Assembly (NCBI RefSeq): GCF_003390925.1
Contig: NZ_QUBS01000016.1
Span: 34,671 to 98,670 of the forward strand
Source of the DNA: Trinickia diaoshuihuensis
GTDB taxonomy: Bacteria; Pseudomonadota; Gammaproteobacteria; Burkholderiales; Burkholderiaceae
Reading direction: 5' to 3'
DNA: 64,000 bases
Below the pieces are notes generated by a model. It saw only the letters and a list, made by a program, of their open reading frames with translations, did not search any database and was not told the DNA's origin. Shown here piece after piece: positions 9,080 through 16,878 of this stretch. Numbering within the stretch: position 1 is the first letter of the stretch; every line of letters starts with the position of its first letter. The position numbers were made by a program, and so were the translations under genes.

Positions 9080-9955
9080 TTAGGCCGGCGAGGGAACGGC
9101 CATGAGCTTCGATACTCGCCTGTTTTGCAGCACGACGAGCCGCTCCATGAACGCAATGTCTTTCTCTTCGAGCATGAAAGCCGCGTTCACCCAATCCTCG
9201 GTGATGTCCATCAACTCGGCGCGTGACAGCGGCAACACGCGCTGACGAGCGCGCAACATCGCGCGCGTACCGTTCAGCATGGGTCTGATGACGTCGATGA
9301 ACGTGCGAGTCGAGATGGCGGCCTCGCCCGGTTCGAAGAGCCCGTCCACCAGTCCCCGCTGCTCATGCCATTCGGCGATACGCGATTCGCCGGTGCTGAT
9401 CAACGTTTCCGCGACGCGCATGTTCGACTTGCGTGCCACGAGCGAATAGCCGCCCATTCCCGGAAACAGATTGAAGGCGATCTCCGGGAAGCCGAGTTTC
9501 GCGCCGCGCTGCCCGAGCACGTAATGATGCGCGAGCGCTGCCTCGAAACCCCCGCCGAGCGCGCTGCCTTCCACTACGGCGATCGTGACCGCGTCGGTGC
9601 CGAACCCGTTATAAATTTCCCAAACGCCGTCGATGCAAGAGCGCGCATAGGCCATGAGCCGGTCGCGTTCGCCCTTGCGAATCACGTCGACGAAGAAATC
9701 GAGATCGCCGCCCACGTTGAAGATTTCCGGCACGAGCGAGGCGGTGACCCAAAAGTCGATTCTGAGCCCCGACTCGCGCGCCGCGCGAGCCAGCCGGATG
9801 ATGTCCGATACCAATTGCTGGTTGAAGCAGGGGCGCGGCGCCGAGCGCAGCATCATCCACATGATGCGTCTGTCCTCTTCGTAGTATGCCGAGAGTTGAC
9901 TGAATTCGCCTGCCTCGTCAAAGGGGCGGCATTCGGGCGTGACGTGAAATTGCAT
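9080..9955 (-). CDS. rpfF: RpfF: BDSF synthase (crotonase-fold dehydratase/thioesterase)
   Basis: A 291-residue crotonase-family enzyme that makes the cis-2-unsaturated fatty acid signal from 3-hydroxyacyl-ACP by dehydration and thioester cleavage. The two catalytic glutamates of the RpfF family can be placed at E138 (GGGFEAAL) and E158 (LGFPEIAFNLFPGMGG), 20 residues apart as in Xanthomonas RpfF. The frame is open upstream to 10204, but the family sequence starts at MQFHVTPE, coded from 9955. It converges on rpfR with 29 bases between the stop codons, the conserved synthase-receptor pairing of Burkholderia. Its promoter must lie in 9956-10317. Confidence 0.93.
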   Translation of the reverse strand: MQFHVTPECRPFDEAGEFSQLSAYYEEDRRIMWMMLRSAPRPCFNQQLVSDIIRLARAARESGLRIDFWVTASLVPEIFNVGGDLDFFVDVIRKGERDRLMAYARSCIDGVWEIYNGFGTDAVTIAVVEGSALGGGFEAALAHHYVLGQRGAKLGFPEIAFNLFPGMGGYSLVARKSNMRVAETLISTGESRIAEWHEQRGLVDGLFEPGEAAISTRTFIDVIRPMLNGTRAMLRARQRVLPLSRAELMDITEDWVNAAFMLEEKDIAFMERLVVLQNRRVSKLMAVPSPA

Positions 9956-10317
9956 GGTATTTCCTCTATGGCATTGAGTTGAACCACACTCAAAGAGGCG
10001 AATGCGTCTTTGGGCGCAGCAATTTTGCGTGACGCAACTCGTCTGCCGAGCGCCGTTGGTGAAAGTCCCAAGGGCGCAATCGATTGCGCGAAGGGGCGGC
10101 GATCGATCAATAGGCCTATGACGACTCGAATAGCGGACTATTCGCTCGGTATAAGGGCATTCGCACGATACGGATCGACAATTGAATGCGGCCGGCATCG
10201 ACATCTGGCATCATCTGTTCCCGTATTGCCGTCAACGAGGAACGGCATGTTGGATGGCACGGGTGCTCGCCGCGACTTCGCCGGCGCAGTAGCGGCCAAT
10301 GCGCGGAGATCATTTTC
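9956..10317. promoter_or_regulatory. Divergent intergenic region between rpfF and the zinc-ribbon membrane protein gene
   Basis: This 362-base gap holds no convincing gene. The open frames across it have poor codon bias and merely extend rpfF or the rightward gene backward. It must contain the promoters of both flanking genes. I could not assign clear -35/-10 pairs; a good sigma-54 -24 half-site (TGGCACG at 10255) has no properly spaced -12 partner. Confidence 0.4.
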
Positions 10318-11361
10318 ATGACGATGTCGACGAAGGGGCTGCGATTGGCCGAGGTATGGTTTCAACGCGGCTTATGGATCATTGCGATCGTATTCGCGGG
10401 CTTCCTGATCGGATTGGGCGGAAAGGTCGTCGACGATTTGCCGCGCGTCGAGAATGCGCCCGGTCGCGAGGGCTTCGTCGATCGGCAAGCGAGTGCGCCG
10501 TTGCAGGCGCGCCTATCGAAAGCGCAAGCCGAACTCGGCGCCAACGGCGATGCGCTCGAGCAAGCCATGCTGCTGCTCACGGCCGCCGAGCACGATACGC
10601 AGCAGGCGCGGGAAGCGTTTCGCACCACGATTGCAACGCGCCATGCCACCGCCGATGCTCAGCAAGATCCGTCGGTGACGGCGCATGCACAAGCGCTGGA
10701 GGCGGCGACGCGGCGCGAACGCGATGCCCAAGCGCGCATCGATACACTGAAACAGAATCGGCTGACGCTCGAGCGCGAGCGCGATACGGCCCAGCGCTCG
10801 CTCGACGAACTGGACGCGCGGGCCGATGAGCAGTATCGAAAAGCGCAGCGCATCGTCGAGCTGCGCGTATTCGGGATACGGTTGCTCTTTACGTTGCCGT
10901 TGCTGCTGATCGCCGGTTGGCTATTTGCGAAAAAGCGCAAGAGCCGCTACTGGCCGTTTGCCTGGGGCTTCATCTTTTTTGCGCTGTTTGCGTTTTTCGT
11001 CGAGCTGGTGCCGTATTTGCCGAGCTACGGCGGCTATGTGCGTTACGCGGTCGGCATTGTATTGACGGTACTGCTCGGCCGATATGCGATTCGGGCGCTC
11101 TCGCGCTATATCGAGCGCAAGCGCGAGGAGGAACGACAGCCTAGTACGAGCCGGCGCGAAGCGCTCGATTTCGTGAAGGCTTATGCGCAAGTCGCCGCGA
11201 AAGTGTGCCCCGGCTGCGAGCGGCCCATCGATACGGCCGACCCGCATGCGAATTTTTGCCCCCATTGCGGCATCGCCGTATTCAACCACTGCGCCCACTG
11301 CCAGACGCGCAAGAACGCGTTCAGCCGCTTTTGCCACGCTTGCGGTCAGGCCGAAGGCTAG
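10318..11361 (+). CDS. Membrane protein with coiled coil and C-terminal double zinc ribbon, unknown function
   Basis: About 347 residues from the ATG at 10318 (a second Met follows at 10324). TM1 is at about 18-40. A long Ala/Glu/Arg-rich helical region with heptad character, probably a coiled coil, spans about 58-180. Two or three TM segments lie between about 185 and 265. The cytoplasmic-looking tail has a zinc-ribbon pair: CPGC, FCPHCG, HCAHCQ and FCHACG give eight cysteines in four CxxC-type knuckles. I do not recognise a characterised family. The next gene on the same strand is another unknown membrane protein, 134 bases away. The frame open from 10186 is rejected because its first 44 residues lack protein-like codon use. 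Confidence 0.75.
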   Translation: MTMSTKGLRLAEVWFQRGLWIIAIVFAGFLIGLGGKVVDDLPRVENAPGREGFVDRQASAPLQARLSKAQAELGANGDALEQAMLLLTAAEHDTQQAREAFRTTIATRHATADAQQDPSVTAHAQALEAATRRERDAQARIDTLKQNRLTLERERDTAQRSLDELDARADEQYRKAQRIVELRVFGIRLLFTLPLLLIAGWLFAKKRKSRYWPFAWGFIFFALFAFFVELVPYLPSYGGYVRYAVGIVLTVLLGRYAIRALSRYIERKREEERQPSTSRREALDFVKAYAQVAAKVCPGCERPIDTADPHANFCPHCGIAVFNHCAHCQTRKNAFSRFCHACGQAEG

Positions 11362-11495
11362 CCATCATTCGGTGCGTTCGAGCGATCGCCGCGTAGCTCC
11401 ACCCCAGGCTGGGCACAAGACGTGCTCCCCGAGTTCATGCGTTCATTCCGCACCTGAACCCAGCCGGCGACTCGCCCGGCTCTCGGAGACAACTC

Positions 11496-12623
11496 ATGGC
11501 CGAACTCAACGCACCTGTTACCACTACCGCCGCCTGGGCGGAAGACGTCGATGCTTGGCGACCGCATTCGGCGGTCGTTTCATGGAGTGCCGTATTCGCG
11601 GGCGCAGTCGCGGCCGCCGCATTCGGCTTGATCTTATTGACGCTCGGCACGGGCCTCGGGCTTGCCGCGCTGTCGCCCTGGCATCCCGCGGGCAACAGTG
11701 CAACGGCATTCGGCTTTGCCGCGGTCATCTGGGTTTGCGTGACGCAGGTTTTGACCTCGGGCCTCGGCGGATATCTCGCCGGCCGCCTCCGGCATCGATG
11801 GCCGGCGGTTCACACCGATGAAGTTTACTTCCGCGATACGGCCCATGGCTTCCTTTCGTGGGCGCTCGCCACGCTAGCCACGGCGGCGCTTGCCGCCGCG
11901 ATGTTGCCGGCGGCCGAACATGCCGGCGCGCAAGCCGTGGAGAAAGCGGCATCGCCGTCCTCCGTCGTCGACCGCGGCGATGCGAAAGCCGGCATGGACC
12001 GCTGGCCCGTGGGGTATTACGTCGATTCGCTATTTCGCCGTCCGGCCGCGGCGTCCCCGGCCCCGTCCGCGGTTCAGCCCTCGGCCGCACCGGCGATCGC
12101 AAGCCCGGCCGCGAATACGGCGGCGAGCGATGCGTCCAGCGCCTCCGCGCCGGCCGCCGCGGCACCCGCACTCTCCGCTAGCCAAGGCGCCAATGCCAAC
12201 GTCGCATCGGGAAGCGTGGTCGCGCCGGTTGCGACGCCAGCCGTGACGAGTACGGCCGAACCCGCGGCCGCCCCAAGCGAGGCTGAGCGAAACGGCCCGC
12301 CGCCGAAGGACGAGATCACGCGGATCTTCCTCAATAGCTTGGCCACCGACGACCCGCTGTCGGTCGCCGATACCGCCTATGTGGCGCGGATCGTCTCGAG
12401 CTACACAGGGTTGTCGCCGCAAGCCGCGCAATTGCGCGTGGCGGCCACCTATGGACAGCTTCAGCAGAAGGCGGCGGCAATCGAGGGGGCCGCCAAGGTG
12501 GCCGCCGACAAGGCGCGCCGCGCTAGTGTCGGCGTATCGCTTTGGCTGTTCGTCGCGCTGCTGCTCGGTGCGTTTTCCGCAAGCTTCATGGCGATCTTCG
12601 GCGGGCGCTTGCGCGACGTATAG
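11496..12623 (+). CDS. Membrane protein with Ala/Pro-rich linker, unknown function
   Basis: A 375-residue protein with an N-terminal TM pair (about 28-60 and 75-95) and a third TM near 115-130. A low-complexity Ala/Pro/Ser linker runs from about 165 to 260, followed by a short folded helical segment and a final TM (about 350-368). Similar proteins in proteobacteria are annotated as PhnA-like or hypothetical membrane proteins; no function is established that I know of. The GGAGAC sequence just before the ATG is a reasonable ribosome site. It may be cotranscribed with the 24-codon gene that follows. Confidence 0.75.
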   Translation: MAELNAPVTTTAAWAEDVDAWRPHSAVVSWSAVFAGAVAAAAFGLILLTLGTGLGLAALSPWHPAGNSATAFGFAAVIWVCVTQVLTSGLGGYLAGRLRHRWPAVHTDEVYFRDTAHGFLSWALATLATAALAAAMLPAAEHAGAQAVEKAASPSSVVDRGDAKAGMDRWPVGYYVDSLFRRPAAASPAPSAVQPSAAPAIASPAANTAASDASSASAPAAAAPALSASQGANANVASGSVVAPVATPAVTSTAEPAAAPSEAERNGPPPKDEITRIFLNSLATDDPLSVADTAYVARIVSSYTGLSPQAAQLRVAATYGQLQQKAAAIEGAAKVAADKARRASVGVSLWLFVALLLGAFSASFMAIFGGRLRDV

Positions 12624-12725
12624 CGCGATGGCGAAGCCGCCCACGTTTCCACTAGGGGATGGGTCGTTGCTGTTCGATCATCCTGACCGTCCCCGAATCC
12701 GCACTTTACCGACTAAGGAGGACCT

Positions 12726-12800
12726 ATGCGCTCGATCCTGCTCTATCTGCTCGGTGTACCGATTCCGATCATCATCTTGATCGCGTTGCTTTATCACTGA
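12726..12800 (+). CDS. 24-residue single-pass membrane peptide
   Basis: ATG at 12726, TGA at 12798-12800. The peptide is almost entirely one hydrophobic helix (MRSILLYLLGVPIPIIILI then ALLYH). A strong Shine-Dalgarno (AAGGAG, 12715-12720) lies 5 bases upstream, the best ribosome site in the region, which argues for real translation despite the small size. From memory, very similar short peptides occur in other Burkholderia relatives. Function unknown; small membrane proteins of this kind often modulate a larger membrane partner, possibly the upstream protein. Confidence 0.65.
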   Translation: MRSILLYLLGVPIPIIILIALLYH

Positions 12801-12810
12801 CCGATCGTAT

Positions 12811-12840
12811 CGGTACGGGCCCGGATGGAGGCCCGTACCG
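12811..12840. terminator. Perfect 10-bp hairpin between convergent genes
   Basis: CGGTACGGGC (12811-12820) and GCCCGTACCG (12831-12840) form a perfect GC-rich stem with a 10-base loop. It lies between the 24-codon gene (+) and glgX (-), so it could end transcription from both sides. There is no U-run on either strand. Confidence 0.5.
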
Positions 12841-12875
12841 CCCCGCACCCGACGCGGGTTTATTGTGCGAGCCGG

Positions 12876-15059
12876 TTATTGAGCATCTTCGGTCAAGGTT
12901 TTTTCCAGCCGCATGAAGATTCGCTGCGTTTGTCCCTTCGCGTGCAACGCGAAAAGCAGCAGCGAGCGTCCCGTCACCTGATAGACGTCGCCCGTTTCGA
13001 ATTCAGGCAACTCCTCCCGAACGGGCATGTTCGTGTCGATGAGGCAGCTCCATTGATCGCTGCCCGGGATATCGGGCAGTCTGAATTCGACCACGTCGTG
13101 ATGCGCATTGAGCACGATGAGCAGCGTGGCGTCCGATGCGGGTTTGCGAATCCCGCTCGTTTGCGCGCGCCCGTCCAAGAGGACGCCGAAGCAGCGCATC
13201 GACGGATCTTGCCATTGCTCCTGCGTCAATTCGGTGCCCGCCGGACTCATCCAGCGCACTTCGCTCAATTGTTGGCGCTCGTCGAATTGCCCGGTCAAGA
13301 AACGATTGCGGCGCAGGACGGGCAAGGTATGGCGCAATGTCGTCAGCTTGACGACGAAATCGGTCAGCGCCCGGCCATCGTCGTCGATGGCATCCCAATC
13401 GACCCAGCTTATTTCGTTATCCTGACAATAAGCATTGTTGTTGCCGTGCTGGGTTCGGCCGAATTCGTCGCCGGCCAAGATCATCGGCGTGCCTTGCGAG
13501 AAGAGCAGGGTGGCCAGCAGGTTGCGCTTTTGCCGCTCGCGCAGCGCGCGAACGTTCGGGTCGTCCGTGGGGCCTTCGACGCCGCAATTCCATGACTTGT
13601 TGTCGGAATGGCCGTCTTTGTTGTCCTCGCCGTTCGCGTCGTTATGTTTGTCGTTGTATGAAACGAGGTCGTTCAACGTGAAGCCGTCGTGCGCGGTCAC
13701 GAAATTGACGCTAGCCCAAGGTCTGCGGCCGCGCCGATTGAACTTGTCGCCCGAGCCTGTGAGCCGGCTGGCCAATTCCGGCGCGGCGCCGTCGTCGCCC
13801 TTCCAAAACTCGCGGACGGTATCGCGAAAGCGGTCGTTCCACTCGGCCCAACCCGGCGGGAATCCTCCCACTTGATAGCCGCCGGGGCCGCAATCCCAAG
13901 GCTCGGCGATCAGTTTGACGCTGGATAGCACGGGGTCTTGCCGGCAACTATGGAGGAAGCCGCCGCCCTCGTCGAATCCATACGGTTCGCGGCCGAGAAT
14001 CGTGGCTAGATCGAAACGGAAACCATCGACGTTCATTTCGCCGACCCAGTAACGCAAGCTGTCGGTGACCATTTGCAGGACGCGCGGATGAGATAGGTTC
14101 AGTGTGTTTCCCGTGCCCGTATCGTTGATGTAGTAGCGTTGCTGGTCGGGCAAGAGCCGGTAATAGGAGGCATTGTCGATGCCGCGAAACGACAGCGTCG
14201 GTCCGCGTTCGTTGCCCTCGGCGGTATGGTTGTAGACGACGTCGAGAATGACCTCGAGCCCGGCGTCATGATAGCGGTCGACCATCTCCTTGAATTCGCC
14301 GATCGCGCCCGCGCCGCGTGCGAAGAAGCGCGGGTCGGCCGCGAAAAAGCCGATCGTGTTGTACCCCCAGTAGTTCGTCAGGCCTTTGTCCAGCAGGTAG
14401 CTGTCGTTGACGAAGGAATGGATCGGCATGAGTTCGATCGCGGTCACGCCGAGGCGCTTGACGTGATCGATGACCTCCTTTTGGCCGAGGCCCTCGAAGG
14501 TGCCGCGCAGGCGTTCCGCGAGCGCGGGGTGCCGCTTCGTATAGCCGCGCACGTGAAGTTCGTAAATGATCGTGCGGTCCCATGGCACGCGCACGCGCAT
14601 AGGGTGCGTCCACGAAAAATTCTGATCGACGACGACGCACTTCGGCATAAACGGCGCGCTGTCGCGTTTATCGAAGGTCAGGTCGTCTCCTTGCGCGCCG
14701 ATCGTGTAGCCAAACACGGCCGGATCCCATTTCAATGAGCCGACGTGCGCCTTGGCATAGGGGTCCAGCAGCAGCTTGTTCGGATTGAATCGATGGCCCG
14801 CTTCGGGCTCGTAGGGACCGTGGACACGGTAGCCGTAGACGCTGCCCGGCGTAAGGTCGGGCACATAGACGTGCCAGACTTCGTCGGTGTATTCGGGCAA
14901 CTCGATCCGCTCGAGTTCGCGTTGCCCGCTTTCGTCGAACAGGCAAAGCTCGACTTTGGTCGCATTGGCGGAGAACAGCGCGAAATTGACGCCCGCGCCG
15001 TCCCAGCTTGCGCCCAGCGGAAATGGAAGTCCTTCGGCGATCGATCTGGTGCTTGACAT
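12876..15059 (-). CDS. glgX: Glycogen debranching enzyme GlgX (isoamylase-type)
   Basis: A 727-residue GH13 enzyme that hydrolyses alpha-1,6 branches of phosphorylase-limited glycogen. An N-terminal CBM48 domain (about 10-110) precedes the catalytic barrel. All conserved GH13 regions are present: DVVYNHT (region I), GFRFDLA with the nucleophile Asp (II), LIAEPWDCG with the acid/base Glu (III) and TAHDGFTLND with the third carboxylate (IV). The start at 15059 (MSSTRSIAEG) is chosen for its GGGAGAGG ribosome site; in-frame ATGs at 15080 and 15101 are possible. Unusually, no other glycogen gene (glgA, glgB, glgC, glgP) is in the window. Confidence 0.95.
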   Translation of the reverse strand: MSSTRSIAEGLPFPLGASWDGAGVNFALFSANATKVELCLFDESGQRELERIELPEYTDEVWHVYVPDLTPGSVYGYRVHGPYEPEAGHRFNPNKLLLDPYAKAHVGSLKWDPAVFGYTIGAQGDDLTFDKRDSAPFMPKCVVVDQNFSWTHPMRVRVPWDRTIIYELHVRGYTKRHPALAERLRGTFEGLGQKEVIDHVKRLGVTAIELMPIHSFVNDSYLLDKGLTNYWGYNTIGFFAADPRFFARGAGAIGEFKEMVDRYHDAGLEVILDVVYNHTAEGNERGPTLSFRGIDNASYYRLLPDQQRYYINDTGTGNTLNLSHPRVLQMVTDSLRYWVGEMNVDGFRFDLATILGREPYGFDEGGGFLHSCRQDPVLSSVKLIAEPWDCGPGGYQVGGFPPGWAEWNDRFRDTVREFWKGDDGAAPELASRLTGSGDKFNRRGRRPWASVNFVTAHDGFTLNDLVSYNDKHNDANGEDNKDGHSDNKSWNCGVEGPTDDPNVRALRERQKRNLLATLLFSQGTPMILAGDEFGRTQHGNNNAYCQDNEISWVDWDAIDDDGRALTDFVVKLTTLRHTLPVLRRNRFLTGQFDERQQLSEVRWMSPAGTELTQEQWQDPSMRCFGVLLDGRAQTSGIRKPASDATLLIVLNAHHDVVEFRLPDIPGSDQWSCLIDTNMPVREELPEFETGDVYQVTGRSLLLFALHAKGQTQRIFMRLEKTLTEDAQ

Positions 15060-15290
15060 GGCCTCTCCCGGCGGTTGCATCTTGGCGCGAGCAATGAGCA
15101 AGCCCTGTTCCCGTGCCGAGGCCCACTTCTAAATATGCCGCTACATCGATACCGGCTTGTAGAGGGCTTGTAACGACGCCAGTGAGAGGCCGTTGCACTC
15201 GTGCCGGCCCGGACAGCACGCGTCGATGGGCGCTAAAGAAAACCCGCTCTGTGCCGTAGATGAAGAAAGCCAAATCGATAAAAAGCGGTA

Positions 15291-16406
15291 ATGTTTCGAC
15301 CCTTTGCAATCATCACCGCGCGCGCGTTTACGGTGGGGACCCTGATCGCGCTCTTTTGCACGGCGCCCTGCGCTTTCGCGGATGATGTCTTTCCGATCTT
15401 CACACTGAGCGGCTTCGGCACGCTCGGCGCAACCTATTCGAGTTTGCACACCGCCGACTACACGGGCGGGCCGTTCGAGCCGAACGGCGCGGGTGCGAGC
15501 CGTCATATCGATTTCGCGGGCGACTCGCGGCTGGGTCTGCAGTTGAGCGCGAAATTCACGAATAAGTTCTCGGCGCTGATACAAGTCGTATCGCAAGAAA
15601 ACTACGACAACAGCTTTACGCCGAAGCTCGAATGGGCCAACCTGGACTATGGCTTCACGCCCGATATCAATCTGCGCGCGGGCCGTATCGAGCTACCGAC
15701 ATTCCTCACGTCCGACTGTCGGGAAGTGGGTTATGCGAACCCTTGGGTCCGCGTGCCGCCCGAACTCTACGACGTGCAGCCGATCACGAGCAGCGACGGC
15801 GTGGACGCGTCGTACCGAGTGCATATCGGCGCGGTCACGAATACGGTGCACGTCATCTACGGGGAAAGCGTTTTTCACGTTGCGCCTGGGCCGCTGCGAA
15901 CGCAAGGCACCGGTATTTTCGGCGTATTCGATACGGCCGAGTATCGCGCGCTGACGGCGCACTTGGGTTACTTGCGTGCGCATGTGACCGTGCCGTTCGC
16001 GAGTGACTTGCCGGTGACGGTCTATAGCGCGGCCGCGAGCCTCGATATGGAGCGTTGGTTTTTGCAGGGCGAGGTGGCGCGCGCAACGGTCGACGGGCTG
16101 ACGCCCGGTTATATCGCGGGTTATGCGACGGCCGGCCTGCGTTTGGGCAAGTTCACGCCGTACCTGACGTACGCGGTGGAGCATTCGCTCGATCGCCCCG
16201 TGCTTTCGCCGAATCTGAATACCGGACAGCGGGGCGCGTCGGCCGGCCTGCGTTGGGACTTTGCAAAGAACCTCGATCTGAAAGTGCAGTATGACCGCGT
16301 ATGGACGCCGGCGGGCTCGACGGGGCTCTTCATGAACGAGCAGCCCGACTTCCAACTCGGCAGCGGCACCGACGTCGTCACCGCAACCCTCGACTTCGTG
16401 TTTTGA
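15291..16406 (+). CDS. Outer-membrane porin-like beta-barrel protein
   Basis: A 371-residue exported protein. A signal peptide runs to about residue 31 (hydrophobic core ...LIALFCTAPCAFA). The mature part is rich in alternating aromatic/polar strands and Gly/Asn/Asp turns and ends in Phe (TATLDFVF), the C-terminal signature recognised by the BAM machinery. It is not a classic 16-strand Gram-negative porin by motif; similar proteins are found beside PBP-like and GGDEF/EAL or chemoreceptor genes. It is the first gene of a three-gene set with 10 and 24 bases between genes, so it probably admits, or belongs to the sensing of, the same solute as its neighbours. Confidence 0.8.
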   Translation: MFRPFAIITARAFTVGTLIALFCTAPCAFADDVFPIFTLSGFGTLGATYSSLHTADYTGGPFEPNGAGASRHIDFAGDSRLGLQLSAKFTNKFSALIQVVSQENYDNSFTPKLEWANLDYGFTPDINLRAGRIELPTFLTSDCREVGYANPWVRVPPELYDVQPITSSDGVDASYRVHIGAVTNTVHVIYGESVFHVAPGPLRTQGTGIFGVFDTAEYRALTAHLGYLRAHVTVPFASDLPVTVYSAAASLDMERWFLQGEVARATVDGLTPGYIAGYATAGLRLGKFTPYLTYAVEHSLDRPVLSPNLNTGQRGASAGLRWDFAKNLDLKVQYDRVWTPAGSTGLFMNEQPDFQLGSGTDVVTATLDFVF

Positions 16407-16416
16407 CGAGGGCGCG

Positions 16417-16854
16417 ATGAGAACGGCGATTCGAATGCTGCGCGCGTTCCCGCTCGGTGCCGCGCTGCTCGTTTGCGCGAGCCTGTGCCGCGCCGAACTG
16501 GTGGTCGTCGTGTCGGCGAAAAGTCCGGTGAGCGGGCTTTCGGAAAACGAGGTGGCCGATATTTATTTGGGCCGTACGAGTCAATTGCCGGGCGGCCCGC
16601 GCGTCGTCCCGATCGATTTGGCCGACGATGCGGCCAGGCGGGCGAACTTCTATCGGATCGTGTGCGGCAAGTCGCCCGCGCAACTACGCGCCTATTGGTC
16701 GAAGCTCGTATTCACCGGCAGCGGCCAGCCTCCGCGCGAGGTCGCGGATGCCGAAGCTTTGAAGAAGCTGATCGCGAGCGGGACGAACGCGATCGGCTAT
16801 ATCGACGGCAGCCAGCTCGACGCTAGCGTCAAAGCTGTCCTGACCTTGCACTGA
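16417..16854 (+). CDS. Small phosphate-binding-protein-like (PBP-like) periplasmic protein
   Basis: 145 residues with a signal peptide ending near ...CASLCRA (about 24). The rest matches the small single-domain PBP-like family often labelled phosphate ABC transporter substrate-binding protein: VSGLSENEVADIYLG, PIDL, a central FYRIVCGKS segment and the closing GTNAIGYIDGS. It is about half the size of a true PstS, and no pst transport genes are near, so a direct role in phosphate import is doubtful. Its place between a porin and a membrane GGDEF/EAL protein suggests it supplies ligand information to the latter. Confidence 0.75.
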   Translation: MRTAIRMLRAFPLGAALLVCASLCRAELVVVVSAKSPVSGLSENEVADIYLGRTSQLPGGPRVVPIDLADDAARRANFYRIVCGKSPAQLRAYWSKLVFTGSGQPPREVADAEALKKLIASGTNAIGYIDGSQLDASVKAVLTLH

Positions 16855-16878
16855 CTCTGACATGAGCGCCGGATCCCA

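Noticed and set aside
10255..10272. Possible sigma-54 promoter (TGGCACG) upstream of the zinc-ribbon gene
   Set aside because: The -12 GC is one base too far from the -24 GG, and the TTGC element is missing.
11995..12300. Ala/Pro-rich run in the membrane protein as a frameshift artefact
   Set aside because: The frame continues into a folded segment and a TM helix, so the run is a genuine low-complexity linker.
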